A stretch of DNA of 45,400 nt from Ruminococcus sp. Its GTDB lineage: Bacteria > Bacillota > Clostridia > Oscillospirales > Ruminococcaceae. Shown here piece after piece: positions 33,099-40,061 of this stretch (position 1 is the stretch's first letter; each line of letters starts with the position of its first letter). Made by a program: the position numbers and the translations under genes. The stretch covers positions 1 to 45,400 of the forward strand of contig JAFYFU010000057.1 of the NCBI GenBank assembly GCA_017543595.1, written 5' to 3'. The notes below the pieces were generated by a model. That model was not told the DNA's origin and ran no database searches. It was given only the letters and a program-made list of their open reading frames with translations.

Positions 33099-34697
33099 TT
33101 ATTCTATTCCAACCTCGGGGAGTGAAGGTATTTCTGCCTTTTCTTCCTTACTGGTCTTCTTAGCCTGCATATAGTCGGGAAGCTCTATCTTGTCGAGGTC
33201 ATCAATATAAGCCTCTTTCTTTTTCGGGAGAGCCTCAACAGCCTTGTCCGCCTCTGCCATGAGAGCTTTTTTGTGTTCGGGGGTATAAGCCTCCAAATCA
33301 TCGGCATTGACATCTGCTGTGGTATACATTTTTATCTGTGTTTTATATTTTTCTGCGGCTGCGAGCTTATTTGCGTCAACTTCTTTTGTAACGCCCATTA
33401 TATCCTGTTGTTTTTCCTGTTTTTTGGCTTGCAGGTTGCTTGCATCGACAACTTCCGTCTGTTTCATGTAGAACTTGTTGAATTTGTCCGCATCGTTCTG
33501 TCTTAATTTTGAAGCATCGACAAAGGGGGTATCGCCCATGTAATCGACTTTCTTTTTCTCATTCCGTTTAAGTTTTGAGAAGTCAAGGTTATCGGTTGAA
33601 AGGTCGCCCATGTCATCATTGTTTTTATGTGAAGATTTTCCGAAGAAATCGTCTGTGCTTTCGTGTTTCTTTTCTTTTCCCTCATCGAAGAAATCCCAGA
33701 AATCGGCATTTGATTTCTTTTTGGTTTCGGTTTTTTCGGGTTTCGGGGGATTCTGCGAAACGCCGAGCTGTGGGAGTTCGTTTGCGGGTTTCTGGTTATT
33801 CTGTGGCTGTGCCGACTGCGGAGCGGGCTGGACGAGCTGGCTGTAAATCGGCATACCCTTTGAATCGTAACCCATTATCTGGGGCTGTCCGTACATTACG
33901 GGCTGTCCGTAAATCGGCATACCGCTCTGGTCATATCCCATTATCTGGGGCTGTCCGTACATCACGGGCTGTCCGTAAATCGGCATACCGTTCTGGTCAT
34001 AGCCTATTATCTGGGGCTGTCCGTACATCATGGGCTGTCCGTAAATCGGCATACCGCTCTGGTCATAGCCTATTATCTGGGGCTGTCCGTACATCACGGG
34101 CTGATTGTACATCTGCTGCATACCCTGATTTGCATTTTTCTGTGACGGAACGGGCATATTCATCTGGGGCACATTCTGGTTTGCATTTTTCTGCGGCTGA
34201 GCGGGCATATTCATCTGAGGCATACCCTGCATACCATAATTTCTGTTTGCCTGCTGGTTGGGCATATTCATCTGGGGCATACCCTGCATACCGTAATTTC
34301 TGTTTGCCTGCTGGTTGGGCATATTCATCTGTGGCATACCCTGCATATTCTGATTTTGTTTCGGCTGCTGACCGGGCATTGATACTCTGTCGGCGTCAAG
34401 TTTGGGGATATACGGCTCATCGTACATACTGAAATCAAACTCCTCATCACTGTCATTGAGTTCGTCAGCCGTATACATATCCGATGCGGCATCTGACGGT
34501 GCAGTATCTCTTATTACAAAAGTTCCCGAACCGAAAGTAAAACCTGTTTTATTATCGGAAAATTCCTCCTCCGTATGATAACCGCCCATATCGACCTGTT
34601 CATAATTGACTTCCTGCGGATTTTCAAGGTTACTTCCGCATTTTACGCAAAACTTGAAACCTCTTTCGTTATTTGTTCCGCACTGACGGCAAACCAC
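33099..34697 (-). CDS. Zinc-ribbon protein with Met/Gln/Pro/Tyr repeats
   Basis: A 532-residue, probably cytoplasmic protein. The N-terminus is a zinc ribbon (CRQCGTN, CVKCGS). The middle is disordered and repetitive: first units of the type MPQMNMPNQQANRNYGMQG, then four near-identical 22-residue units with GYDQSGMPIYGQPVMYGQP. The C-terminal third is charged, with repeated short motifs VDASKL, VDASNL, VDANKL and VNADDL, each after a gap of about 20-25 residues. Start is GTG at 34697 with GGAGGGG 5 nt upstream. It is co-transcribed with mscL. Function unknown; the repeats look like a low-complexity linker or condensate-type region, which is inference. Confidence 0.75.
   Translation of the reverse strand: MVCRQCGTNNERGFKFCVKCGSNLENPQEVNYEQVDMGGYHTEEEFSDNKTGFTFGSGTFVIRDTAPSDAASDMYTADELNDSDEEFDFSMYDEPYIPKLDADRVSMPGQQPKQNQNMQGMPQMNMPNQQANRNYGMQGMPQMNMPNQQANRNYGMQGMPQMNMPAQPQKNANQNVPQMNMPVPSQKNANQGMQQMYNQPVMYGQPQIIGYDQSGMPIYGQPMMYGQPQIIGYDQNGMPIYGQPVMYGQPQIMGYDQSGMPIYGQPVMYGQPQIMGYDSKGMPIYSQLVQPAPQSAQPQNNQKPANELPQLGVSQNPPKPEKTETKKKSNADFWDFFDEGKEKKHESTDDFFGKSSHKNNDDMGDLSTDNLDFSKLKRNEKKKVDYMGDTPFVDASKLRQNDADKFNKFYMKQTEVVDASNLQAKKQEKQQDIMGVTKEVDANKLAAAEKYKTQIKMYTTADVNADDLEAYTPEHKKALMAEADKAVEALPKKKEAYIDDLDKIELPDYMQAKKTSKEEKAEIPSLPEVGIE
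33845..34108 (-). repeat. Four 66-bp tandem repeats inside a coding region
   Basis: Units start at 33845, 33911, 33977 and 34043, each 66 bp (22 codons) and nearly identical at DNA level. High DNA identity means they are young or are being homogenised, and the copy number may differ between strains. Confidence 0.85.
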
Positions 34698-34752
34698 AAA
34701 AACCCCTCCTTTCGGTCGTTAGTATTCAATAATCACATCTGCACTACTGTTA

Positions 34753-34781
34753 ATTATAGCATTACGGATTAAATAATGCAA
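34753..34781 (-). promoter_or_regulatory. Promoter of the zinc-ribbon repeat gene and mscL
   Basis: TTGCAT (34776-34781), 17 nt, TATAAT (34753-34758). The interval 34698-35025 holds this and the divergent promoter at 34943, and nothing else that I can support. Confidence 0.65.
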
Positions 34782-34942
34782 GAGTTTTTCAAAAAATTGT
34801 GCATATCAGAAATAAATAAGCAGTATTATTTGTATATATTGCTGTAAAAACTGAATTTTTATGCCCGATATAGTCGGTTTATATAAATATGCACTGTATA
34901 TAACGCTTTTTTTCGGTAAAGATACAAAATTTTTCTCAGCAC

Positions 34943-34972
34943 TTGTATTTCTTAAAAAAGATGTGCTATAAT
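34943..34972 (+). promoter_or_regulatory. Promoter of the VanY-type carboxypeptidase gene
   Basis: TTGTAT (34943-34948), 18 nt, TATAAT (34967-34972) on the plus strand. Confidence 0.6.
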
Positions 34973-35025
34973 ACATTATATAGATATAATTTACTTTCCG
35001 CCAAAACGGAAGATTGGAGAAAACG

Positions 35026-36132
35026 ATGTCAAAAAAGAAGGCAAAAAAACAGAACACAGCAGTAATCCTTGCCGAATTTTTCCTCTGCATTGCGATTATC
35101 GCCGCAGGTGTCTATTTCATCAAGGGAGCTGTTGACAAAAGCAAAAGCGTAAGTTCAACAGAACCGACAGAACCCGAAATTGTCGCAGAAACAGAACCCC
35201 CGACAGAACCCGACCCAATGGAAAACTTTGATACATATGACGCAAAATCAAAGGATATGTTCAAGGGCGACCTCATACTTGTAAACAATGACCACGAATA
35301 TAAATCGGACGGCACTGAGGACCTCGTTGAAATAGGTCCTGAAAATGAAAAAACAGGCAGATATTACGTGAATGTTGTTCAGGACGACTATAAAATCCTC
35401 AGCGTTGTCTATGAACCTATGGCTGATATGATGCATGACTTCATTGAGGCTACTTCCATCGAAGACGTAATGCTCTACGGAACATACAGGTCAACCGAAT
35501 TTCAGAGGGAACTCTACGAAAATGACCTCGCAGCCAACGGCTCGGAAGAATCAACCCTTGTCGCAAAACCCGGATACAGCGAACATGAAACAGGCTACGC
35601 TTTCGACTTCACAACTATGACAGACTATGACTATGACGGCACGGGCGAATATGCATGGTATACGAAAAACTGCTATAAATACGGCTTTATTCTCAGATAC
35701 CCCGAAGGCAAGGAAAGCTTTACGCATATAGAATATGAACCTTGGCATTTCAGATATGTAGGTCTGCCCCATGCAACTTACATGACAAGATACAGCTTAT
35801 GCCTTGAAGAATATATTGATATGCTTCACAGCTACACCTATGACGGTATGCACCTCGAAATAATTGACGACAACGGACAGAATTATGAAGTTTATTTCTA
35901 TCCCGCAGATACAGCCTCCGAAACAACTGCAATTCCCGTTCCGAAAGATTCAAAATACGAAATATCGGGAAACAACATTGACGGATTTATTGTAACCGTA
36001 TACAAAGACGAATTTTCTGCCGCTCCCGAAATATCCGAAGAAGAAACAACCACAGAAGAATCTGCGGGAGAATCCCCCGAAGAAGTTACGGAAGAAAATG
36101 CGGAAGAAGATATAGAAGATATAGAAGAATAA
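35026..36132 (+). CDS. D-alanyl-D-alanine carboxypeptidase, VanY/M15B family
   Basis: A 368-residue membrane-anchored peptidase. A basic start and one helix (about 15-35) are followed by a Thr/Glu/Pro linker and the M15 domain (about 85-260). Zinc ligands lie in SEHETGYAFD (His and Asp) and EPWHFRYVG (His), with YRSTEFQ before them. The enzyme removes the last D-Ala from peptidoglycan stems, outside the membrane. The C-terminal 45 residues are a Glu/Thr-rich tail. I start at the ATG at 35026 (TTGGAG 6 nt upstream); a TTG at 35014 would overlap that site. No vanS/vanR or vanH/A/X is present, so housekeeping wall trimming is likelier than glycopeptide resistance. Confidence 0.92.
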   Translation: MSKKKAKKQNTAVILAEFFLCIAIIAAGVYFIKGAVDKSKSVSSTEPTEPEIVAETEPPTEPDPMENFDTYDAKSKDMFKGDLILVNNDHEYKSDGTEDLVEIGPENEKTGRYYVNVVQDDYKILSVVYEPMADMMHDFIEATSIEDVMLYGTYRSTEFQRELYENDLAANGSEESTLVAKPGYSEHETGYAFDFTTMTDYDYDGTGEYAWYTKNCYKYGFILRYPEGKESFTHIEYEPWHFRYVGLPHATYMTRYSLCLEEYIDMLHSYTYDGMHLEIIDDNGQNYEVYFYPADTASETTAIPVPKDSKYEISGNNIDGFIVTVYKDEFSAAPEISEEETTTEESAGESPEEVTEENAEEDIEDIEE

Positions 36133-36137
36133 CAAAT

Positions 36138-36168
36138 CAACGGTCAGCCTGCGCTGACCGTTTTTTTA
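36138..36168. terminator. Terminator between convergent genes
   Basis: A perfect 9-bp stem, ACGGTCAGC (36140-36148) with GCTGACCGT (36153-36161), loop CTGC, then seven T on the plus strand. It ends the carboxypeptidase gene, and may help to stop the minus-strand pair. Confidence 0.85.
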
Positions 36169-36468
36169 TTACTGCACATAATAGCGCAGTATGCGGAATA
36201 TTTTAAGCCTTGCTCTCGACATAAGCGCAGAAACAGCCTGCGGAGTTATTTCAAGCATTTCTCCTATTTCGGTTATGTTCATTCTCCTGAAATAATACAT
36301 TTCTATTACTTCTTTCTGTCTTGGGGTGAGTTCATTCTGTACAACTCTCACAAGTACCCTTTTGAGATGTTCTGTTCTTTTGTTCCCTTCACTTCCGAAA
36401 AGTATTTCACGGATATTTTCGTCAGCCTCTCCCGTAAAGGTATCCGAATATGCATTACGAATTGCCAC
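36169..36468 (-). CDS. Sigma-70 region 4-like small protein
   Basis: A 99-residue protein holding only a region-4-type helix-turn-helix: LTPRQKEVIEMYYFRRMNIT, then IGEMLEITPQAVSALMSRAR. There is no region 2, so it cannot act as a complete sigma factor; it could assist RNA polymerase or work with the coiled-coil partner. Start is GTG at 36468 with GGAG about 11 nt upstream, inside the end of the 36455-36688 gene (14-nt overlap). Such pairs also occur in phage regions as late-gene regulators, but no phage genes are nearby. The promoter carries LexA-like boxes. Confidence 0.8.
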   Translation of the reverse strand: MAIRNAYSDTFTGEADENIREILFGSEGNKRTEHLKRVLVRVVQNELTPRQKEVIEMYYFRRMNITEIGEMLEITPQAVSALMSRARLKIFRILRYYVQ

Positions 36469-36688
36469 GTTCTTTCACTCTCCTCTGATATAATTCAAGA
36501 TGCTGTATGATTTCCTCCATTTCACGGTGTTCACAATACAGGAGATTAATTCTTCTTGTCAGGTCAAGCTCTGCTATTTTTACTTCATCGCCCTGATTTT
36601 TCAGTAATTTTTCAATTTCCCTGAGTTCGGCTATACGTTTCTTTACTGCCGTACAGCTTTTGCGGTAATTTCTTATCATATCTGTCAT
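36455..36688 (-). CDS. Small coiled-coil protein paired with the sigma-like gene
   Basis: A 77-residue, highly charged, all-helical protein with heptad-like spacing (KKRIAELREIEKLLKNQG, LDLTRRINLLYCEHREMEEI). No known domain that I recognise. GGAGGA lies before the ATG at 36688. Overlap with the downstream sigma-like gene argues that the two proteins work together, possibly as a split sigma-type regulator. It is first in the two-gene operon driven from 36737-36765. Confidence 0.7.
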   Translation of the reverse strand: MTDMIRNYRKSCTAVKKRIAELREIEKLLKNQGDEVKIAELDLTRRINLLYCEHREMEEIIQHLELYQRRVKERGNS

Positions 36689-36708
36689 TTAAATTCCTCC
36701 GTTCTTAA

Positions 36709-36786
36709 AGAACTAATGTTCTTTGGTAATATTTCTATTATAGAACAAAAGTTTCTTCTTGTCAATAGTTTGCGAACATATGTTTT
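36709..36786. promoter_or_regulatory. Three LexA-like boxes around one promoter
   Basis: AGAACTAATGTTCT (36709-36722), AGAACAAAAGTTTC (36742-36755) and CGAACATATGTTTT (36773-36786). The third is very close to the Gram-positive SOS box CGAAC-N4-GTTCG; the first is a perfect palindrome extended to AAAGAAC..GTTCTTT. Centres are 33 and 31 bp apart, about three helical turns. They lie downstream of, beside and upstream of the -10/-35 of the sigma-like gene pair. Confidence 0.6.
36737..36765 (-). promoter_or_regulatory. Promoter of the coiled-coil/sigma-like pair
   Basis: Exact consensus TTGACA (36760-36765), 17 nt, TATAAT (36737-36742). The middle LexA-like box begins one base after the -10 hexamer edge, so a bound repressor would block it. 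Confidence 0.85.
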
Positions 36787-36889
36787 TGTTTTAACATTTC
36801 GGCAACGTTGGAATTATATGAATATTTACGGAAATACCGCAGATTTTCAGTGTTTTAAATTCAGCGGAAAAATAATAAAAAAATCGCAT

Positions 36890-36920
36890 TTCAAAAAAAT
36901 CCGACAGGCATTTTCGGATT
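36890..36920 (-). terminator. Second terminator-like hairpin downstream of the 37121-37744 gene
   Basis: Stem AATCCGA (36898-36904) with TCGGATT (36914-36920), followed on the minus strand by seven T. It lies in tandem after the hairpin at 36958-36983. Confidence 0.55.
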
Positions 36921-36957
36921 TCGGCTTTAAGAATAATAGCATTTTCTTTAACTGAAA

Positions 36958-37120
36958 TAAAAAAACGCCTGCTCTTGCAGACGGTCAAAAAATGAAAAGA
37001 TTCCGCAGCATAGGAGGAGACTGCGGAACCTTTCCTTAAAGAAGAGAGATATATTTTCAGTGAGTATTTTTTTAAATCCATGCCGCAGCAAGATTCTGTC
37101 ATTCACTGACTGCGGTGATT
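36958..37120 (-). ncRNA. Structured 3' region or small RNA with anti-Shine-Dalgarno loop
   Basis: About 160 nt after the cytidylate-kinase-like gene hold no credible frame but strong structure. A perfect 8-bp stem (37001-37008 with 37021-37028) presents a 12-nt loop that reads TCTCCTCCTATG on the minus strand, complementary to AGGAGG. An intrinsic terminator follows: a 7-bp stem (36966-36972 with 36977-36983) and a run of T. A CCGCAG/CTGCGG pair nearer the gene may form a third stem. It may be a 3'UTR-derived regulatory RNA. No independent promoter is convincing. Confidence 0.45.
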
Positions 37121-37744
37121 TTATTTCTCAAAACGGCTGTTATACTCCTGATAAGCCTTGACTATCAGTTCGGCGCAAACCTTGTCGCCGAGTTCTGCGC
37201 TGTTAAGGCACATTGAATACATATCCTTGTCCTGCCAGCTTCTGCCCGTGTTGACATTGAAAAAAGTTTCACGGCGTTTGTCGGCTTTTTTGAGGATATT
37301 TTCGGCTTTGTTGGGGGCAAGCCCGTATTCTTCGACAGCCCTTTTTACTCTTGCCTCATGGGGGGCATATATATAGACGCTGAAACAGCCTTTTTCTTCG
37401 AGAATATAGCTTCCGCACCTGCCGACAAGCACGAAATTTTTTTCTCTTTCGGCTATTTCGGTAATTATTTTACTTTCCATTATGAAAACCTTGTCCGACA
37501 GCGGGAGATTTTCTTCCATTGACCTGCCGGGGTTAGCCGAGAGCAACAACGAATATATAAAGCTTGTGGGGACGCTTTCTTCTGCGGATTCAAGATATTC
37601 TGCGGATATACCGCATTTTTCGGCGGTCATTTCGAGAATCTGCCTGTTATAGCAGTTTATGCCGAGCATTTCTGCGGCGAGTTTACCGATAACGCTGCCA
37701 CCGCTTCCGTATTGTCGTTCTATGGTTATGATTGGTTTTCTCAT
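37121..37744 (-). CDS. Cytidylate kinase-like family protein
   Basis: A 207-residue P-loop protein. It starts ITIERQYGSGGSVIGKLAAE, with the phosphate loop at about 12-20, then GINCYNRQILEMTA, NFVLVGRCGSYIL, HEARVKRAVEEYG and a lid-like DKRRETFFNVNTGRSW. This is the 'cytidylate kinase-like' group widespread in Clostridia, distinct from the main Cmk. Phosphorylation of a nucleotide is likely but the acceptor is not proven. AAAGGCGG lies upstream of the ATG. It is transcribed away from pckG with its own promoter. Confidence 0.85.
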   Translation of the reverse strand: MRKPIITIERQYGSGGSVIGKLAAEMLGINCYNRQILEMTAEKCGISAEYLESAEESVPTSFIYSLLLSANPGRSMEENLPLSDKVFIMESKIITEIAEREKNFVLVGRCGSYILEEKGCFSVYIYAPHEARVKRAVEEYGLAPNKAENILKKADKRRETFFNVNTGRSWQDKDMYSMCLNSAELGDKVCAELIVKAYQEYNSRFEK

Positions 37745-37802
37745 CGATATTACCGCCTTTCCTGACGGGAGAAAATATTAAAAGCCCCCGTATCTTTATT
37801 TT

Positions 37803-37830
37803 ATTATACCACATTACACATAAATTTCAA
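37803..37830 (-). promoter_or_regulatory. Promoter of the cytidylate kinase-like gene
   Basis: TTGAAA (37825-37830), 16 nt, TATAAT (37803-37808) on the minus strand. Confidence 0.55.
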
Positions 37831-37993
37831 TATAATTCTCAAAAAAATATTGTTAATTTATAAAATTTCAGTGTTTTAAACAACAATCAAAACTGTTTAT
37901 TGTTCATTTTGACATTAATATTTTTTAATTAATATAATAAATGCAATTCCGAAAATTGTATATCAACATGATAAAAAAATATCATTCCTGCTA

Positions 37994-38022
37994 TTGACAT
38001 ATTGACAAAAATTATATATAAT
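37994..38022 (+). promoter_or_regulatory. Promoter and leader of pckG
   Basis: Exact consensus TTGACA (37994-37999), 17 nt, TATAAT (38017-38022). The leader of about 80 nt holds GAACAA/TTGTTC (38033-38038 with 38046-38051) and ATCGG/CCGAT (38063-38067 with 38075-38079), which may be operator or hairpin sites. The rest of 37831-37993 is AT-rich with nothing I can name. Confidence 0.8.
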
Positions 38023-38112
38023 AGTATTTGAGGAACAATTTGATTTTGTTCACATTCTTCAAATCGGCTTGTTACCGATATGAAAACGATTATTTTTAGG
38101 AGGTACAATACA

Positions 38113-39930
38113 ATGTCACTGACAAACAACCCCAATGTTTTAAAATGGGTTGACGAGATGATTGCTCTCTGTAAACCCGAAAAAGTTGTATGGATTGACG
38201 GCTCTCAGGAGCAGATTGATTCACTCATTGAAGAAGTTACTTCTCTCCCCGATGACAGCTGGGACAAGATGTACAAGCTCAATCAGGAAAAATATCCTAA
38301 CTGCCTTTACCACAGAACACGTGCAAATGACGTTGCCCGTGTTGAGGACAGAACTTTCATCTGCTCAAAGGAAAAGAAAGGTGCAGGTCCTACAAACAAC
38401 TGGATGGCTCCCGATGAGATGAAAGCTCTCCTTACTCCCATGTATGACGGCGTTATGAAGGGCAGAACAATGTACGTTATCCCCTATTCAATGGGTCCTA
38501 TCGGTTCTCCTCTCGCAAAAGTAGGCGTTGAAGTTACCGATTCAATCTATGTTGTTCTCAACATGAACATCATGACAAGAATGGGCAAGCAGGCTTTTGA
38601 AAACCTCGGCGATACTTCCGATGATTTCGTAAGAGGTCTCCACTCAAAGGCTGACGTTGACCCCGAAAAGAGATATATCGTTCAGTTCCCCGAAGAAAAT
38701 ACCATCTGGTCAATCAACTCCGCTTACGGAGGAAACGTTCTCCTCGGAAAGAAATGCTTTGCTCTCCGTATCGCATCATTCCAGGGCAAGAACGAAGCTT
38801 GGATGGCTGAACATATGCTTATCCTCGGCGTTAAGAAACCCGACGGCGAAATCAAGTATATCACTGCTGCTTTCCCGTCTGCCTGCGGTAAGACAAACCT
38901 CGCTATGCTTATTCCCCCCGAGGGATACAAGAAGGACGGCTATGAAGTATTCACAGTCGGCGATGATATAGCTTGGATGAAGCCCGGCAAGGACGGCAGA
39001 CTCTACGCTATCAACCCCGAAAACGGTTTCTTCGGCGTTGCTCCCGGAACTAACGAGAAGTCAAACTTCAATGCTCTTGCCTGCACAAAGAACGGTGCAA
39101 TCTTCACAAACGTTGCTCTTGATAACAGTGACAATACTCCGTGGTGGGAAAAACTCACAAAGAATCCCCCCAAGGACGCTACAGAATGGAAGGGCGCAAA
39201 GGTTGACGGTGAGGCTTACACTGCTGAGGGCAACAAGCTCGCTCACCCCAATTCAAGATTTACTGCTCCCGCTCAGAACTGCCCCTGCATTTCTCCTGAG
39301 TTCAACAATCCCGAGGGTGTTCCCGTATCTGCTATCATTTTCGGCGGCAGACGTGCAACAACTGCTCCCCTTGTTTATCAGTCATTCGACTGGACACACG
39401 GTACATATATCGGTTCTGCTGTTTCTTCCGAAACAACTGCTGCCGCAACAGGTGCAGTAGGCGTTCTCCGTCATGACCCCATGGCTATGAAGCCTTTCAT
39501 CGGCTACAATGTAGGCGACTACTGGGCTCACTGGCTCGAAATGGGCGCAAGACTCGGAAGCAAAGCTCCCAAGATTTTCAATGTAAACTGGTTCAGAACT
39601 GATGACGAAGGCAACTTCCTCTGGCCCGGATTCGGCGATAACATGAGAGTTATCGACTGGATTATCAAGAGAGTTGAAGGCAAGGTTGACGCTGTTGAAA
39701 CTCCTATCGGTTTCCTCCCCAAGCCCGAAGATATCAACCTCGCAGGCATTGAGGACGAAGTTTCTCCCTCTGCTCTCGAAGCTCTCCTTACAGTAAACAA
39801 GGACGAATGGAAGAAAGAAATCGCTGAGATGAGAAGATACTATGACGAGGACATCAAGGCTAAGGGCGGTAATATCCCGCAGGCTCTCTATGATGAACTT
39901 GACATGATTGAGGCAAATCTCAACAAGTAA
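38113..39930 (+). CDS. pckG: Phosphoenolpyruvate carboxykinase (GTP)
   Basis: A 605-residue GTP-type PEPCK, interconverting oxaloacetate and PEP. Motifs run in order: PEKVVWIDGS, GAGPTNNWM, RTMYVIPYSMGPIGSPLAKV, the nucleotide-binding P-loop PSACGKTN (from Pro255), FTVGDDIAWM, the Mn2+/GTP segment GFFGVAPGTN, and IIFGGRRATTAPLVYQ. In succinate-forming ruminal bacteria it runs toward oxaloacetate, conserving energy from PEP. I start at 38113 because AGGAGG lies 9 nt upstream and the family begins near here; the longer frame from 38080 has no ribosome site. The gene is codon-rich in C-ending codons, as in highly expressed genes. Confidence 0.97.
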   Translation: MSLTNNPNVLKWVDEMIALCKPEKVVWIDGSQEQIDSLIEEVTSLPDDSWDKMYKLNQEKYPNCLYHRTRANDVARVEDRTFICSKEKKGAGPTNNWMAPDEMKALLTPMYDGVMKGRTMYVIPYSMGPIGSPLAKVGVEVTDSIYVVLNMNIMTRMGKQAFENLGDTSDDFVRGLHSKADVDPEKRYIVQFPEENTIWSINSAYGGNVLLGKKCFALRIASFQGKNEAWMAEHMLILGVKKPDGEIKYITAAFPSACGKTNLAMLIPPEGYKKDGYEVFTVGDDIAWMKPGKDGRLYAINPENGFFGVAPGTNEKSNFNALACTKNGAIFTNVALDNSDNTPWWEKLTKNPPKDATEWKGAKVDGEAYTAEGNKLAHPNSRFTAPAQNCPCISPEFNNPEGVPVSAIIFGGRRATTAPLVYQSFDWTHGTYIGSAVSSETTAAATGAVGVLRHDPMAMKPFIGYNVGDYWAHWLEMGARLGSKAPKIFNVNWFRTDDEGNFLWPGFGDNMRVIDWIIKRVEGKVDAVETPIGFLPKPEDINLAGIEDEVSPSALEALLTVNKDEWKKEIAEMRRYYDEDIKAKGGNIPQALYDELDMIEANLNK

Positions 39931-39948
39931 TCAAATAATATGATTTCA

Positions 39949-39985
39949 AGCCGCAGGATTTCTGATATTGGAAATACTGCGGTTT
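39949..39985 (+). terminator. Probable terminator of pckG
   Basis: CCGCAG-G-ATTTC (39951-39962) pairs with GAAAT-A-CTGCGG (39971-39982) with one mismatch. The T-tail is short, so it may be leaky. Confidence 0.5.
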
Positions 39986-39986
39986 G

Positions 39987-40015
39987 TTGACTAATCTAAA
40001 ATATTGTGGTATAGT
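39987..40015 (+). promoter_or_regulatory. Promoter of the PD-(D/E)XK gene
   Basis: TTGACT (39987-39992), 17 nt, TATAGT (40010-40015), directly after the pckG terminator. Confidence 0.6.
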
Positions 40016-40061
40016 TGTTACTGAAATAAATCAAGGTTTGCATAATAAAGGAGATAATTTT

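Noticed and set aside
33845-34108. CRISPR-like array
   Set aside because: The 66-bp units are in frame, contiguous and without unique spacers, so they are coding tandem repeats.
33575-34432. A 285-codon plus-strand frame opposite the repeat protein
   Set aside because: It is the mirror of a repetitive coding region on the minus strand and has no ribosome site.
34806-35090. A 94-codon frame on the minus strand over the start of the carboxypeptidase gene
   Set aside because: No ribosome site, covers the plus-strand promoter, and the composition is that of AT-rich non-coding DNA.
35026-36132. A glycopeptide-resistance (van) locus
   Set aside because: Only a VanY-type peptidase is present; vanS, vanR, vanH and vanX are missing.
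36169-36688. Prophage remnant
   Set aside because: The small sigma-like pair resembles phage regulators, but no integrase, structural or lysis genes are near.
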